Below are positions 19,782 through 29,045 of a stretch of 64,000 bases of DNA, piece after piece. The notes beneath the pieces were generated by a model, which did no database searches, had not been told where the DNA came from, and saw only the letters and a program-made list of their open reading frames with translations. Source of the stretch: Vibrio injensis. Its GTDB lineage: Bacteria; Pseudomonadota; Gammaproteobacteria; Enterobacterales; Vibrionaceae. The DNA is taken from assembly GCF_001895205.1 (NCBI RefSeq), contig NZ_BDJF01000006.1, positions 197,581-261,580 on the forward strand, given 5' to 3'. The translations under genes were made by a program, and so were the position numbers. How positions within the stretch are numbered: position 1 is the stretch's first letter; every line of letters begins with the position of its first letter.

Positions 19782-20555
19782 ATGTCTATTCATCTTGTGA
19801 TTATTGATGCGTTAAATCTGATCCGCAGAGTGCATTCCGCTCAACCCGATGAAAGTGATATCGCCCGCACCACCAATACGACTTGTCGTACCTTACAGCG
19901 TATTATTACCGAATCCGCTCCGACTCACATGATTGCCGTTTTTGATCATGCGTTGCAAGATCGTGGTTGGCGTGCCGAACTGCTGCCAAGCTATAAACAG
20001 GGGCGTAAGCCAATGCCTATCAGCTTACAAAACGGTTTAGAACAAATTCAACAAGCATGGTGGGAACTGGGTATCGATTCACTGCTTTCAGAAGGTGATG
20101 AAGCGGATGATTTAGTTGCTACCCTAGCCTGTAAAGTGGCCAATCATGGTGAAAAGGTGACCATCATTTCCACCGATAAAGGCTATTGCCAGTTGTTATC
20201 TCCGACCTTACAAATTCGTGATTATTTTCAACATCGCTGGCTGGATGAGCCATTTATTGAACAAGAATTTGGCGTCAAACCAAGCCAATTGACCGACTAT
20301 TGGGGGTTGACGGGCATGAGTTCGAGTCAAGTACCAGGTGTCGCTGGTCTCGGCCCTAAAGCAGCTCAAGCGATCCTCAACCAATTTACCGACATCGAAC
20401 ACGCTTATGCCAGTGAAACCTTAGCCAGTAAATATCGGAAAAAACTCGATCAAGAGATTGAAATGGCACGGATTTGCAAGCAAGTTGCTACCCTGAAAAC
20501 TGACATTGAACTCGGTTTTAATCTGCAGGATATCCGTTTTGAACCGAAAAGCTAG
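19782..20555 (+). CDS. xni: Flap endonuclease-like protein Xni (ExoIX)
   Basis: A 257-residue member of the 5'-nuclease family that lacks a polymerase domain. It shows the acidic active-site run typical of FEN enzymes: IIDALNLIRRVH, AVFDH, EGDEADDLVATLA, STDKGYCQLL and the helix-hairpin GVAGLGPKAAQAILNQF. In E. coli, Xni is a structure-specific flap endonuclease. I chose the ATG giving MSIHLVIIDALNL; upstream TTG and GTG codons are possible. The start sits directly after the ppnN terminator and has only GGTG as a ribosome site. Confidence 0.92.
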   Translation: MSIHLVIIDALNLIRRVHSAQPDESDIARTTNTTCRTLQRIITESAPTHMIAVFDHALQDRGWRAELLPSYKQGRKPMPISLQNGLEQIQQAWWELGIDSLLSEGDEADDLVATLACKVANHGEKVTIISTDKGYCQLLSPTLQIRDYFQHRWLDEPFIEQEFGVKPSQLTDYWGLTGMSSSQVPGVAGLGPKAAQAILNQFTDIEHAYASETLASKYRKKLDQEIEMARICKQVATLKTDIELGFNLQDIRFEPKS

Positions 20556-20583
20556 GCTCAAAACGGGACCAGATCACTCCGCT

Positions 20584-21675
20584 TTAATAAGGAGAAATCG
20601 ACGATAAAGATTGGACATGAACGGTGATCTCTTCTCGATCATGATAGAGATGCTTGGCTTGTAAACGAAACTTAACTTTATTCTGTTTCAGAAAATCTTT
20701 TAGATTCTCAATATCTTGCAACACCTCATCATAACGCCCTTTCATCGGTAATTTGAGATTAAAGATCGCTTCTTTAGCCCAACCACTGATGATCCACTCC
20801 CCCATCAACTGAGCAACGCGCGCTGGCTTCTCAATCATATCGCAAACAATCCAAGTGACGTTCTTACGCGGTGGTTCAAACTTAAAACCATCTTCCATAT
20901 GATGTTTAACCTGTCCCGTATCCATTAAGCTTTGTGCCATCATGCCATTATCCACGGCATGAACAAACATCGAACGCTTAACTAATTGATAAGTCCAGCC
21001 ACCAGGGCAAGCACCGAGATCCACCGCCCACATACCGGATGCCAAACGCGTATCCCATTCCGCACGAGGGATAAAGACATGAAATGCTTCTTCTAATTTT
21101 AAGGTCGAGCGGCTTGGCGCATCCGCTGGGAATTTTAAACGAGGAATCCCCATAAAAAATGGCGAGTTATTATGGCTATACGAATAGCCTAAATAACAGT
21201 GTCCAGGAGCGGTAAAACAAACATGCAACACCGGTTTTTTAGTACTCTCTTTAGCCAATAGTACTCCATGGCTACGCAGCGCTTGACGCAGCGGTACAGT
21301 AAATTTACGGCAAAACTTAAGCAGTTCTTTTGCTTCATTGGTGTCTGGCGTTTCAATGCGTAAATCACCACACTGTGGAAATGCTTGTTCCTGTTTAAAA
21401 TAACTCAAAATCGGTGAGATTCGATCATCTTTCGGTAACTCAGTAAACTCAGCGGTCACTGCAAACATTTGCCGAGCAAAAATAAGCGTTTGAAAATCAA
21501 TATTTTTAATGAGTTTATCGGCATCTTCCGCTTGATAACACTCAAACAGTACATAGCCGGTATTATTTTTAAGGCGAGGAAAACCATACACTTCAAGCTT
21601 TGTAGCTTTATCCTGAATTTCACCGGCACACTCTTTTTCAAAGCCCGCACGACAGTACAGCATGACTTGTTTCAC
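20584..21675 (-). CDS. rlmM: 23S rRNA 2'-O-ribose C2498 methyltransferase
   Basis: This SAM-dependent enzyme methylates the ribose of C2498 in 23S rRNA. It has an N-terminal THUMP-like domain and a C-terminal Rossmann MTase domain with the SAM motif [11 protein letters not shown] (217-227), VCDM and the catalytic-lysine region NLKLPMK (K308). The 363 residues align end to end with E. coli RlmM from memory. The start is GTG (frame [16 protein letters not shown]) and overlaps the stop of the upstream DUF423 gene as GTGA, so the two are translationally coupled. It is convergent with xni. Confidence 0.95.
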   Translation of the reverse strand: MKQVMLYCRAGFEKECAGEIQDKATKLEVYGFPRLKNNTGYVLFECYQAEDADKLIKNIDFQTLIFARQMFAVTAEFTELPKDDRISPILSYFKQEQAFPQCGDLRIETPDTNEAKELLKFCRKFTVPLRQALRSHGVLLAKESTKKPVLHVCFTAPGHCYLGYSYSHNNSPFFMGIPRLKFPADAPSRSTLKLEEAFHVFIPRAEWDTRLASGMWAVDLGACPGGWTYQLVKRSMFVHAVDNGMMAQSLMDTGQVKHHMEDGFKFEPPRKNVTWIVCDMIEKPARVAQLMGEWIISGWAKEAIFNLKLPMKGRYDEVLQDIENLKDFLKQNKVKFRLQAKHLYHDREEITVHVQSLSSISPY

Positions 21676-22079
21676 ACTCTTACCTCTTTGATATTAATCG
21701 CGGCTAGAACGAACATGCACCAGCCTAATAAAAACAGTAGCCCACCAATAGGCGTCACGAAACCGATCCACGACACCCCGGTTAACGCCAATAGGTAAAG
21801 ACTACCGCTAAAACAAAAGATGCCGATGATAAAGCAAATCGCCGCACGACCAAAATAATTTCGCGACTTTTCCATTAACGGTAAACCAAGAGCTAAACCG
21901 CAAGCAATCATCGCCAGACCATGCATAAATTGATAATGAGCAGCGGTTTGAAAAATTGTTAAAGCATATTCTGTCAGTTGAGCTTTTAAACCATGAGCGG
22001 CAAACGCCCCTAAAGCGACCGAGATACCACAGACTAGCCCACCCACAATCAGTGTCAGTGATTGACTACTTTTCATCAT
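21672..22079 (-). CDS. DUF423 small membrane protein (YgdD-like)
   Basis: A 135-residue inner-membrane protein with four hydrophobic segments and the DUF423 stretch GALAAHGLK-like [14 protein letters not shown], followed by [16 protein letters not shown]. The function is unknown. Two consecutive ATG codons (22079 and 22076) are possible starts, both inside the end of the upstream hydrolase gene (11-14 bp overlap). The stop overlaps the rlmM GTG. In E. coli ygdD also sits between gcvA and rlmM, which supports the identity. Confidence 0.9.
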   Translation of the reverse strand: MMKSSQSLTLIVGGLVCGISVALGAFAAHGLKAQLTEYALTIFQTAAHYQFMHGLAMIACGLALGLPLMEKSRNYFGRAAICFIIGIFCFSGSLYLLALTGVSWIGFVTPIGGLLFLLGWCMFVLAAINIKEVRV

Positions 22080-22728
22080 AAACCTCACCAATAAACTGCG
22101 CCAAAGATTCAATTGCCCAAGCAAGGTTATCTTCTAAGCGATAACCCGAGGATTTTCTTGGTGCAAAACTATGATCGCCATCCGGAAGATACTGCACTGA
22201 AACCGAACGACTTAGTGGAAACTGTTCGACTTCCGCCTGTGAGCCGAAAGTATCACGCTGCCCTTGTAAGATCAGGCATGGCTTGCTCAGTGAGGCTAAG
22301 TGCTCCCCTTTATATCGTTCCGGCTTGCCTGGTGGATGGAATGGAAAGCCAAGACAAGCGACCGCTTGTACTTGTGGGTGTTCTGCCAAATGTGAGGCGA
22401 TTCGGCCCCCCATAGATTTACCACCAATCACCAGTGGTTGATTGGCGAACTGTTCAATCACTTGCGTGTAAGCTTCGAGTAACTTAGGCGCGCGATCGGG
22501 TGGACGACGTTTGCCATCTTGCTGACGTTTAACCATATAAGGAAAATCAAAACGCACCACGCGAATCCCTTTAGCGGCCAAACCTTTGGCAATCGTCTGC
22601 ATGAATGGATGGGTTTTATCCGCACCTGCGCCATGGGCAAAAATAAATGTCGCCGCTAAAGCCGATGATTCATCGCAGCTCGGCTCATCAATAATCACTG
22701 ATTCATAAGGGGTTATGGCTTGCGTCAT
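22066..22728 (-). CDS. Alpha/beta hydrolase, KANL3/Tex30-like family
   Basis: A 220-residue soluble alpha/beta-hydrolase. The oxyanion-side motif is FAHGAGADKTH, the nucleophile serine lies in GGKSMGGR, and the likely acid and base are in QGQRDTFGS and DGDHSF. This layout matches small hydrolases related to the Tex30/KANL3 and dienelactone-hydrolase group. The substrate is unknown. The start overlaps the end of gcvA by 26 bp and the end overlaps the DUF423 start, making a tight gcvA-hydrolase-DUF423-rlmM unit. Confidence 0.82.
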   Translation of the reverse strand: MTQAITPYESVIIDEPSCDESSALAATFIFAHGAGADKTHPFMQTIAKGLAAKGIRVVRFDFPYMVKRQQDGKRRPPDRAPKLLEAYTQVIEQFANQPLVIGGKSMGGRIASHLAEHPQVQAVACLGFPFHPPGKPERYKGEHLASLSKPCLILQGQRDTFGSQAEVEQFPLSRSVSVQYLPDGDHSFAPRKSSGYRLEDNLAWAIESLAQFIGEVYDEK

Positions 22729-23629
22729 CTAATATTACCTCTTGTTCTTTACGCGCTTTTTTCAACATCCAATCTCGAAAAGTCGCAATTCGTCCCATGT
22801 CCGCTTGCTTCTCATGACAAACAACATAAAACGCATTTTTGGTCATCAACACTTCATCAAATGGGGCGACTAAACGTCCAGCATCCAATTCCGGTTGCGC
22901 TAATACGTTATTGCCTAACGCCACACCTTGTCCATGAGCGGCAGCCTGCAACACCATGGTTGAATGACTAAAAATAGGCCCTTGATTAACATTCAGCGAA
23001 TCTAAACCATTTTCTTTAGCGAACTGCTTCCAATCCTTGCGTGACGTGTCATGCAATAATGTGTGTCGAGTCAAATCACTTAAGGTAACTAAAGGCTTCG
23101 GGCCAACTAACAACGCTGGCGAACAGAGCGGGATCAAAAACTCTTGGTACAATTTATCCGCCCGCAGGCCTGGCCAATTGCCTCGACCATAGTAAATCGC
23201 CACATCAACATCATCGCTGAGTGACCCTTCTTCCATGTCCACCGCTTTAATACGTACATCAATGTCAGGTTGCTGCTGATTAAAATCCGCCAAGCGAGGT
23301 ACCAACCACTGAATTGCAAAACTGGGCGGAAGACTAATAGTCAATGCGCCTTTTTCACTTCGCTCAAGTAATTTATCAGTGGCTTCAGCCAACGAACTAA
23401 AAATATCCTTAATATCGAGAAAATAGCCTTGTCCTTCTTCCGTTAGTAGTAAAGAACGATTACGACGACGAAATAACTTGAGGCCAAGGAACTCTTCTAA
23501 CGCCTTGATTTGATGGCTAACCGCTGCTTGAGTCACGAATAACTCTTCCGCCGCTCGGGTAAAACTTAAATGACGTGCAGCCGCTTCAAAGACTTTTAAT
23601 GAATTGAGCGGTGGTAATCTTCTGGACAT
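22703..23629 (-). CDS. gcvA: Glycine cleavage regulator, LysR family
   Basis: A 308-residue LysR-type regulator with winged HTH at residues 15-45 (LSFTRAAEELFVTQAAVSHQIKALEEFLGLKLF) and a substrate-binding domain. GcvA activates the glycine cleavage operon in glycine excess and drives the divergent small RNA gcvB. The identity rests on the close match to E. coli GcvA (305 residues) and on the divergent gcvB gene directly upstream. The reading frame overlaps the downstream hydrolase gene. Confidence 0.93.
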   Translation of the reverse strand: MSRRLPPLNSLKVFEAAARHLSFTRAAEELFVTQAAVSHQIKALEEFLGLKLFRRRNRSLLLTEEGQGYFLDIKDIFSSLAEATDKLLERSEKGALTISLPPSFAIQWLVPRLADFNQQQPDIDVRIKAVDMEEGSLSDDVDVAIYYGRGNWPGLRADKLYQEFLIPLCSPALLVGPKPLVTLSDLTRHTLLHDTSRKDWKQFAKENGLDSLNVNQGPIFSHSTMVLQAAAHGQGVALGNNVLAQPELDAGRLVAPFDEVLMTKNAFYVVCHEKQADMGRIATFRDWMLKKARKEQEVILDDASHNPL

Positions 23630-23684
23630 AGGGACACTCTAAAACCGATTAGTTTTTTTTATGTGAAACATTATAAATTGTCCG

Positions 23685-23713
23685 TTGCTAACCAGCCAGA
23701 GAAAATCTATATT
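23685..23713 (+). promoter_or_regulatory. Sigma-70 promoter of gcvB
   Basis: TTGCTA (23685-23690) and TATATT (23708-23713) are separated by 17 bp. An ATTAG element (23649-23653; CTAAT on the other strand), which resembles the core GcvA recognition sequence, lies between gcvA and this promoter. Confidence 0.8.
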
Positions 23714-23719
23714 GCACCC

Positions 23720-23926
23720 CGTAACGCAAGCCTGAACGGCTTGATTCTTTTTGAATCAATTGGTTTGCTGTTGCGATGTTGTGTTTGCAAACTCGTTTTT
23801 CGAGTTCGGTAGTTTCTACCACCCTGTTTTGTACAGTTATCCCCTGTAACAAAACAAATACTTCCTGTATTTATTTTTTGACCTGTCTGTCAAATATTTA
23901 GCACCGCCTTTTGGCGGTGTTTTTTT
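23720..23926 (+). ncRNA. gcvB: GcvB small regulatory RNA
   Basis: About 207 nt, not protein-coding, divergent from gcvA as in enterobacteria. Hallmarks of GcvB are present: the G/U-rich seed R1 (GCGATGTTGTGTTTGCAAAC, about 23773-23792), a second conserved block beginning CTTCCTGTA (23861) and continuing to CCTGTCTGTC, and a terminator stem CACCGCC-TTTT-GGCGGTG with seven T. Two further stem-loops (AACTCG-5 nt-CGAGTT and GGTAG-3 nt-CTACC) follow R1. Known GcvB represses many amino-acid and peptide transporter mRNAs with Hfq; direct targets here are not shown. The 5' end is estimated from the promoter. Confidence 0.93.
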
Positions 23927-23946
23927 ATCTATTCGCCATCCCCTCC

Positions 23947-23990
23947 CTACTTGAAGTCGCCGTGGTGTTGACTGCAAATATTTGGGTATA
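23947..23990 (-). repeat. Internally deleted ERIC-like element
   Basis: About 44 bp with the two ends of an ERIC element in reverse orientation: CTACTTGAAG...GTGGTGTTGACTGC corresponds to one end, and TTTGGGTATA to the other. The middle roughly 80 bp found in the two full copies (47765 and 54164) is absent. It abuts the thiI terminator. Confidence 0.6.
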
Positions 23991-24016
23991 AAAAAGCCCA
24001 GTATCATCAACTGGGC
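23990..24016 (-). terminator. Intrinsic terminator of thiI
   Basis: On the minus strand, GCCCAGT-7 nt-ACTGGGC is followed by six T, 30 bp after the thiI stop. Confidence 0.88.
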
Positions 24017-24047
24017 AAAAGTCGTTTCATACTAGGTTTAAACTTAA

Positions 24048-25496
24048 CTAAGGGCGGTAAACCTTAACATTATCAAAACCTTGCTCTTTTAAGTATAAGG
24101 CTTGTAAACGACTCATCACGCCTCGTTGACAATAGAGTAAATAGGTTTTTGACTGATCAAGGTCACCGAACTTGGTGGCTAACTTATAGAATGGGATAGT
24201 CATCACTTCAATACCGTCAAGCTCTAATGGTGCGTCATCTTCCTCTTCTGGGCTACGAATATCGAGCACAATAGCGTCCTCTTGCACCGCATCGACCTGT
24301 TCCACTTCAGGAGCTTGTTGTTGACTCTCGGTTTCGATATCGCGAATATCCATCAAACGAGCGTCATAAATTACTTTGTCTAAAATAGTAAAATCGAATT
24401 TAGCTTCTTCTTCGTCTAATAGAGCTTTGACTGCTTTTACGGTTGGATTTTTAGAAATCACGCCACAATACTCTGGCATCGTTTTCGCGAAATCTTCCGT
24501 GCCAATATCACGGGCAAGATCCATGATATCGCCTTTATCCCAGTTGATCAGTGGACGAAGAATCAGACGATCGGTCACACCATCAATATGACGCAAATTG
24601 GTTAATGTTTGGCTGGAGACTTGACCAATCGCCTCACCAGTGACCAAAGCCTGAATACCAAACTTCTCTGCAATACGGCCAGCAACCCGCATAAACATGC
24701 GTTTGAGCACTACGCCCATCTGACCATCATCAATTTTTTCTAAAATCTCAGCAACAACCGGCTCAAAATCAACAGAGATAAAACGTACCTTAGCTGATGA
24801 GCCATATTTGTTCCATAAGTAATGAGCGACTTGCTTGACACCAATTTCATGCGCAGGCCCACCCAGATTGAAAAAACAATAATGGACTTTAGAACCGCGT
24901 TTAATGTGTAAATAGCTCGACACACCAGAATCGTAACCACCTGAAATAAGACTGAGTACATCCTCTTGTGTGCCGAGTGGAAAACCGCCTAACCCTTTGT
25001 AACGAGCAATCACCTGATTGAGTAATTCATCCGCCACTTCAATATGAACAATAATATCAGGACGAGTTAACTTCACTTTTGCTGAATCAACCGCTTGATT
25101 CAGTCCGCCACCAACATAACGTTCTAATTCAATTGAGGAAAAATCGTGCTTACCGCGGCGTTTGGCACGTACAGCGAAGCTTTTATTTTCAATCAGTTCA
25201 CGACTGGTTTCTAACACTTGCAGATAAATATCATGCATGTCGGTAAACGTCGATTGCTTAACTTGTAATACCTGTTGGATACCCGGCGTAGTGGTTAAAA
25301 TCTCTAATGTTTGCTGAAAAAACTGATCACTATTAGCACTGACTTCAATATGATCGCGACGGTTAAAAACCGCGACCCCAGTAGTCCGTTTTTTAATAAT
25401 ATTGCGAATATTCGATTCAAGAATCTTGGTAAAACGCTTACGTACCGATTCACTTTTAACAAAAATTTCTGGATGGGGTTTAACAATAAATTTCAT
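24048..25496 (-). CDS. thiI: tRNA 4-thiouridine sulfurtransferase
   Basis: ThiI makes s4U8 in tRNA and supplies sulfur for the thiazole of thiamine. Domains in order are an N-terminal ferredoxin-like/THUMP region (1-165), a PP-loop ATP pyrophosphatase domain with SGGYDS (185-190), and a C-terminal rhodanese domain whose persulfide cysteine is C456 in YCQRGVMSR. The partner cysteine lies in MPEYCGV. The 482 residues and cysteine positions match E. coli ThiI. It is the long rhodanese-bearing form, so it can do both the tRNA and thiamine roles. Confidence 0.96.
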   Translation of the reverse strand: MKFIVKPHPEIFVKSESVRKRFTKILESNIRNIIKKRTTGVAVFNRRDHIEVSANSDQFFQQTLEILTTTPGIQQVLQVKQSTFTDMHDIYLQVLETSRELIENKSFAVRAKRRGKHDFSSIELERYVGGGLNQAVDSAKVKLTRPDIIVHIEVADELLNQVIARYKGLGGFPLGTQEDVLSLISGGYDSGVSSYLHIKRGSKVHYCFFNLGGPAHEIGVKQVAHYLWNKYGSSAKVRFISVDFEPVVAEILEKIDDGQMGVVLKRMFMRVAGRIAEKFGIQALVTGEAIGQVSSQTLTNLRHIDGVTDRLILRPLINWDKGDIMDLARDIGTEDFAKTMPEYCGVISKNPTVKAVKALLDEEEAKFDFTILDKVIYDARLMDIRDIETESQQQAPEVEQVDAVQEDAIVLDIRSPEEEDDAPLELDGIEVMTIPFYKLATKFGDLDQSKTYLLYCQRGVMSRLQALYLKEQGFDNVKVYRP

Positions 25497-25691
25497 GGGA
25501 CTATTCGCAAATTAGGTTTAAAACAAACATTAAGCTTCATGCTAAGCAGTGATGCTCAGGATAGAGACCAGCAAAGGGGCGGGATTATACACGATCTACT
25601 CAATTAGGAAAATCATCATAAAAGGCAAGGTTTATGACCACTCTTCGCTTAACAACGAGTGACATAATGGTGGCGATAGATGGGATTCTAG

Positions 25692-25722
25692 GTCCTAGGC
25701 TCTGGTTTCCAGAACCTAGGAC
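25692..25722. other. Long inverted repeat between pomB and thiI
   Basis: GTCCTAGG-C-TCTGG-TTT-CCAGA-A-CCTAGGAC forms a stem of 13 pairs with one mismatch. No T-run follows on either strand, and CTAGG is also repeated just before it. It may protect the pomAB mRNA end; no family was recognised. Confidence 0.5.
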
Positions 25723-25733
25723 GACGATTGATG

Positions 25734-26678
25734 CTATTGGAGCGAAGGGATCTCCTCACTTAATAGCGGTTTTCCTTGCATGATGCCGATTTCTACTCGT
25801 CGATTACGAGAGCGCTGCGCTTCAGTATCGTTTGGACCAACCGGCGCGGTATCAGCCAAGCCTCTGACTTCCAAGCGTCGATGATCAAAACCGACAACCC
25901 TTTCCATCTCTTGCGCAACAGATACTGCTCGCTGCGCTGAAAGATCCCAATTAGAGCGATAAAGTTCAGAATCTAATCGTTGGTTATCGGTATGTCCGGT
26001 TACCTGAACGATGCCTGGTACATCTTTAACTAATTCGGCAATCTGCCGAACCAAGGGTCGAAATTGAGGTTGTAAAAAGGCGGAACCTTCAGGAAAAGCC
26101 CCTCGTTCGCGAATACGGATCAAAATTTGCTGGCCTAAATTTTCCACCTCAACGGCACCTTGCTCGATTTCTCTATCTAAAGCTTTTTTGATGTTCTCTA
26201 AAACAATTTCCATCTCTTCAGAGAGGGCTTCCGATTGCTCTTGCTCCTGCTCAGCGTCTTCATTATCTTGATTATCTTGGGTAGAAGTTTCAGGAGACTC
26301 TCCGCCCGTTAGCTGACCATCATCGCGCTGATTACCACCGGCTCTATCAGAATCACCTTCATGAAATTCTAACGTTTGTTGGGTTATATCAATGGTTTGC
26401 TGCATGATAACATCAATCGGCGTCGGCTCAGGACGACCAGGACGAAACTCTTGAGCAATCACACTGGTCCCTTTAGGAATATCTTTCACTTCTAAACGGT
26501 TTTGTACCCCAAACGCAAACTTCATCGAACCCGCTATCTGTTTGAATTTAAGAACATCCATCTCAGAAAACGACAGCAGTAGTACAAAAAAGCACATCAA
26601 CAATGCCATGAGATCAGCAAAGGTTCCCATATAAGCAGGCAGACCTGGCGGTGGGCATTTGCGTTTTAGATCCTCCAT
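25734..26678 (-). CDS. pomB: Flagellar stator protein PomB (sodium-driven motor)
   Basis: PomB anchors the stator ring to peptidoglycan and forms the ion channel with PomA. A single membrane segment (about 17-38, MGTFADLMALLMCFFVLLLS) holds the ion-binding aspartate D22. A charged acidic linker (about 110-150, EDAEQEQEQSEALSEEMEI) follows, then an OmpA/MotB domain with TGHTDNQRL and SAQRAVSVAQ. It is 314 residues. The start lies 12 bp after pomA. The sodium specificity is inferred from similarity to Vibrio PomB and the partner PomA. Confidence 0.94.
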   Translation of the reverse strand: MEDLKRKCPPPGLPAYMGTFADLMALLMCFFVLLLSFSEMDVLKFKQIAGSMKFAFGVQNRLEVKDIPKGTSVIAQEFRPGRPEPTPIDVIMQQTIDITQQTLEFHEGDSDRAGGNQRDDGQLTGGESPETSTQDNQDNEDAEQEQEQSEALSEEMEIVLENIKKALDREIEQGAVEVENLGQQILIRIRERGAFPEGSAFLQPQFRPLVRQIAELVKDVPGIVQVTGHTDNQRLDSELYRSNWDLSAQRAVSVAQEMERVVGFDHRRLEVRGLADTAPVGPNDTEAQRSRNRRVEIGIMQGKPLLSEEIPSLQ

Positions 26679-26690
26679 GACTGCCCTCCG

Positions 26691-27455
26691 CTATTCATTA
26701 TCGACATCAAGAACTCGCTTACCTTCATTAAGATAATTTTTCAAATACCCGTCGATGACTCGCGGGTTTTGTCCATCTTGAATCGCTAAGACTCCATCCA
26801 TAATTAAACGTCGATTTAAAGTTTCTTGGCCTCGGCGTAGCGCCAATTTATCGGCGATAGGGAAGAAGATCATGTTCGCCATGATCGCACCATACAACGT
26901 CGTCAACAACGCCACTGCCATTGCAGGGCCGATCGCTTTCGGGTCATCCATATTTGATAACATAGCCACTAAGCCTATCAAGGTACCGATCATCCCCATC
27001 GCAGGGGCAACATCACCAAAAGCGCGAAAAACACCTGTCCCTAATTCATGGCGCTCATCGGTTAAAACAATGTCTTTTTGTAACGCGGTACGAACCACAT
27101 CAGCATCGTGTCCATCAACCAATAAGTCGATGCCTTTTTGCATAAATGAGTTAGAGATTTCCATCTCTTCTAACGCTAAGAAACCACCTTTACGCGCTGC
27201 ATCGGCCATCTCAACGATTTTGGCAATTAAATCTTCTGGCTCTTCCGCTTTAAACATAAAGGCTTTAGCGGCAATTTTGGCCGCACCAAAAAACTGCCCC
27301 ATGGTAAATTTGACTAACACAACGAAGGTTGAACCACCGACGACGATCAGAACCGATGTGACATCAACAAACATCACAAGGCTACCACCAACGACCATTG
27401 CCATCAAAACGAAAGCCAGACCACCAATTAGGCCTACTAGCGTTGCTAAATCCAC
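26691..27455 (-). CDS. pomA: Flagellar stator protein PomA (sodium-driven motor)
   Basis: PomA is the torque-generating stator subunit with four membrane segments: about 2-22, 28-50, 150-172 and 182-202. The cytoplasmic loop between the second and third carries the charged residues that contact FliG. The start is GTG (frame MDLATLVGLIGGLAFV), with GAGGAGC 7-10 nt upstream, and is preferred over later codons because Vibrio PomA begins this way. Length is 254 residues. A sigma-28 promoter lies about 47 bp upstream; pomB follows. Confidence 0.95.
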   Translation of the reverse strand: MDLATLVGLIGGLAFVLMAMVVGGSLVMFVDVTSVLIVVGGSTFVVLVKFTMGQFFGAAKIAAKAFMFKAEEPEDLIAKIVEMADAARKGGFLALEEMEISNSFMQKGIDLLVDGHDADVVRTALQKDIVLTDERHELGTGVFRAFGDVAPAMGMIGTLIGLVAMLSNMDDPKAIGPAMAVALLTTLYGAIMANMIFFPIADKLALRRGQETLNRRLIMDGVLAIQDGQNPRVIDGYLKNYLNEGKRVLDVDNE

Positions 27456-27501
27456 GAAGCGCTCCTCATGCTTGTCATCTGCATTATTGAGATTACTCTT
27501 C

Positions 27502-27527
27502 TTATCGGCGCAAGAGCAAAATCTTTA
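27502..27527 (-). promoter_or_regulatory. Sigma-28 (FliA) promoter of pomAB
   Basis: On the minus strand, TAAAGATT (27520-27527) is 10 bp from GCCGATAA (27502-27509), against the FliA consensus TAAAGTTT-N11-GCCGATAA. The -10 is perfect and the spacer is one base short. Predicted start of transcription is about 40 nt before pomA. The adjoining stretch 27528-27818 shows no gene or clear site. Confidence 0.8.
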
Positions 27528-27818
27528 ACTTATATTATGGTTAAGTTTATACGCAAAACCCACTATCCCCAAGTGCCGCTCTTTGACTCGTTATCGCAAA
27601 AAAACATTTTGCTTTCAATAAACTTCTGATTATTGACATAGCATAAGAGGCTAGCTCACTGAGTCAAATGACGCGGAGCTAGCGATAGACAGGCCAAAGA
27701 TCTTCCCTCTCTGTGATTATTGCCCTGCTAACGACATGGTTATACCTAGCTATTTTTAGATAAGCTTAGCGGTCTGATGAAAAAGCGCCTTATTTATAGC
27801 AAATTTGCTTGGTTAAAT

Positions 27819-27847
27819 TTGACCATCTGTACGCCCTAAGGTAACTT
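27819..27847 (+). promoter_or_regulatory. Possible sigma-70 promoter of xseB-ispA-dxs
   Basis: TTGACC and TAACTT are 17 bp apart, about 30 bp before the xseB start. The -10 is a modest match. Confidence 0.4.
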
Positions 27848-27876
27848 TCGTGCATCTTTTTTGAGGCACAATGATT

Positions 27877-28119
27877 ATGGCGAGTAAAAAACCTGAGAAT
27901 ATGTCCTTCGAAGCGACAATCGAAGAGCTAGATAACTTAGTTGAACAATTAGAAAGCGGTGATATTGCACTCGACGAAGCATTGAAAAAATTTGAACGCG
28001 GTATCGCCTTAGCTCGTAGCGGGCAAGCCAAACTCGATGAAGCAGAACAACGAGTACGCATTCTTCTGAATAATTCAGACGATGCGCCGTTAGCTGAATT
28101 CACCGCTGTTCCCGAATAA
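27877..28119 (+). CDS. xseB: Exodeoxyribonuclease VII small subunit
   Basis: The 80-residue small helical subunit of exonuclease VII, which degrades single-stranded DNA together with XseA. Family pattern FEATIEELDNLVEQLESGDIALDEALKKFERGIALARS then LDEAEQRVRILL. I chose the ATG giving MASKKPENMSFEA, which makes the length match E. coli (80); another ATG two codons upstream is in frame. It is first in the xseB-ispA-dxs operon. Confidence 0.94.
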   Translation: MASKKPENMSFEATIEELDNLVEQLESGDIALDEALKKFERGIALARSGQAKLDEAEQRVRILLNNSDDAPLAEFTAVPE

Positions 28120-28140
28120 CCAGAGAGTAATACAGATCCT

Positions 28141-29025
28141 ATGATTGAGGCGCTTTCCTCTTTTCAACAGAGAAATAATCAGCAACTAGACGAGTGGTTA
28201 CATCGTTTACCTTATCAGCATCTTCCTTTGATTGAAGCTATGCGTTACGGTTTATTGCTTGGTGGTAAACGAGCTCGTCCTTACTTGGTCTACATCACCG
28301 GACAAATGCTCGGCTGCCAACTGGCTGATCTCGATACTCCAGCTTGTGCTGTCGAATGTATCCACGCTTATTCATTGATTCATGACGATTTACCCGCGAT
28401 GGACGACGACGACTTACGTCGTGGAAAACCAACCTGTCATATTAAATTTGATGAAGCAACGGCGATTTTAACGGGAGATGCTCTGCAAACTCTCGCCTTT
28501 ACTATTTTGGCGGAAGGTCAACTCTCTACTCACGGTGAGACGAATCGGATCAAAATGGTTCAAGCTTTAGCCGAAGCGTCTGGTGCTCAGGGAATGTGCT
28601 TAGGTCAAGCGTTGGATCTGGCTGCAGAAAATCGCCGTATAACGTTAGATGAATTAGAAACCATTCATCATAATAAAACAGGTGCACTGATGCGTTGTGC
28701 CATCCGAATGGGTGCCATGGCTGCAGGTCAAGAGGGATTAGCTATTTTACCGCAACTGGATCGCTATGCGGCAGCGGTAGGCCTCGCCTTTCAAGTGCAA
28801 GATGATATTTTAGACATCATCAGCGATACTGAAACATTAGGTAAACCACAAGGTTCAGACCAACAACTGCATAAAAGCACTTATCCAGCCCTACTAGGAT
28901 TAGAAGGTGCCATGAATAAAGCTCAAGTTCTGCTTGCAGAAGCGCTCGAAGCATTACAAGCGATTCCGTATAATACTGAGCATCTCGAAGAGTTCGCCCG
29001 ATACGTCATCGAGCGCAAAAACTAA
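28141..29025 (+). CDS. ispA: Farnesyl diphosphate synthase
   Basis: This trans-isoprenyl diphosphate synthase makes C15 farnesyl diphosphate from IPP and DMAPP or GPP. The first aspartate-rich motif DDLPAMDDDD (82-91) and the second DDILDIISD (about 219-227) are intact, with LGGKRARPYL before them and the LGQALDLAAE helix. The 294 residues are normal. It sits 21 bp after xseB and 20 bp before dxs, giving a precursor-supply operon. Confidence 0.95.
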   Translation: MIEALSSFQQRNNQQLDEWLHRLPYQHLPLIEAMRYGLLLGGKRARPYLVYITGQMLGCQLADLDTPACAVECIHAYSLIHDDLPAMDDDDLRRGKPTCHIKFDEATAILTGDALQTLAFTILAEGQLSTHGETNRIKMVQALAEASGAQGMCLGQALDLAAENRRITLDELETIHHNKTGALMRCAIRMGAMAAGQEGLAILPQLDRYAAAVGLAFQVQDDILDIISDTETLGKPQGSDQQLHKSTYPALLGLEGAMNKAQVLLAEALEALQAIPYNTEHLEEFARYVIERKN

Positions 29026-29045
29026 CACGATAAGCGCGCATAACT

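Noticed and set aside
26872..27528. A 218-codon plus-strand frame opposite pomA
   Set aside because: It is the mirror of a conserved gene with a strong match to PomA; no start signal.
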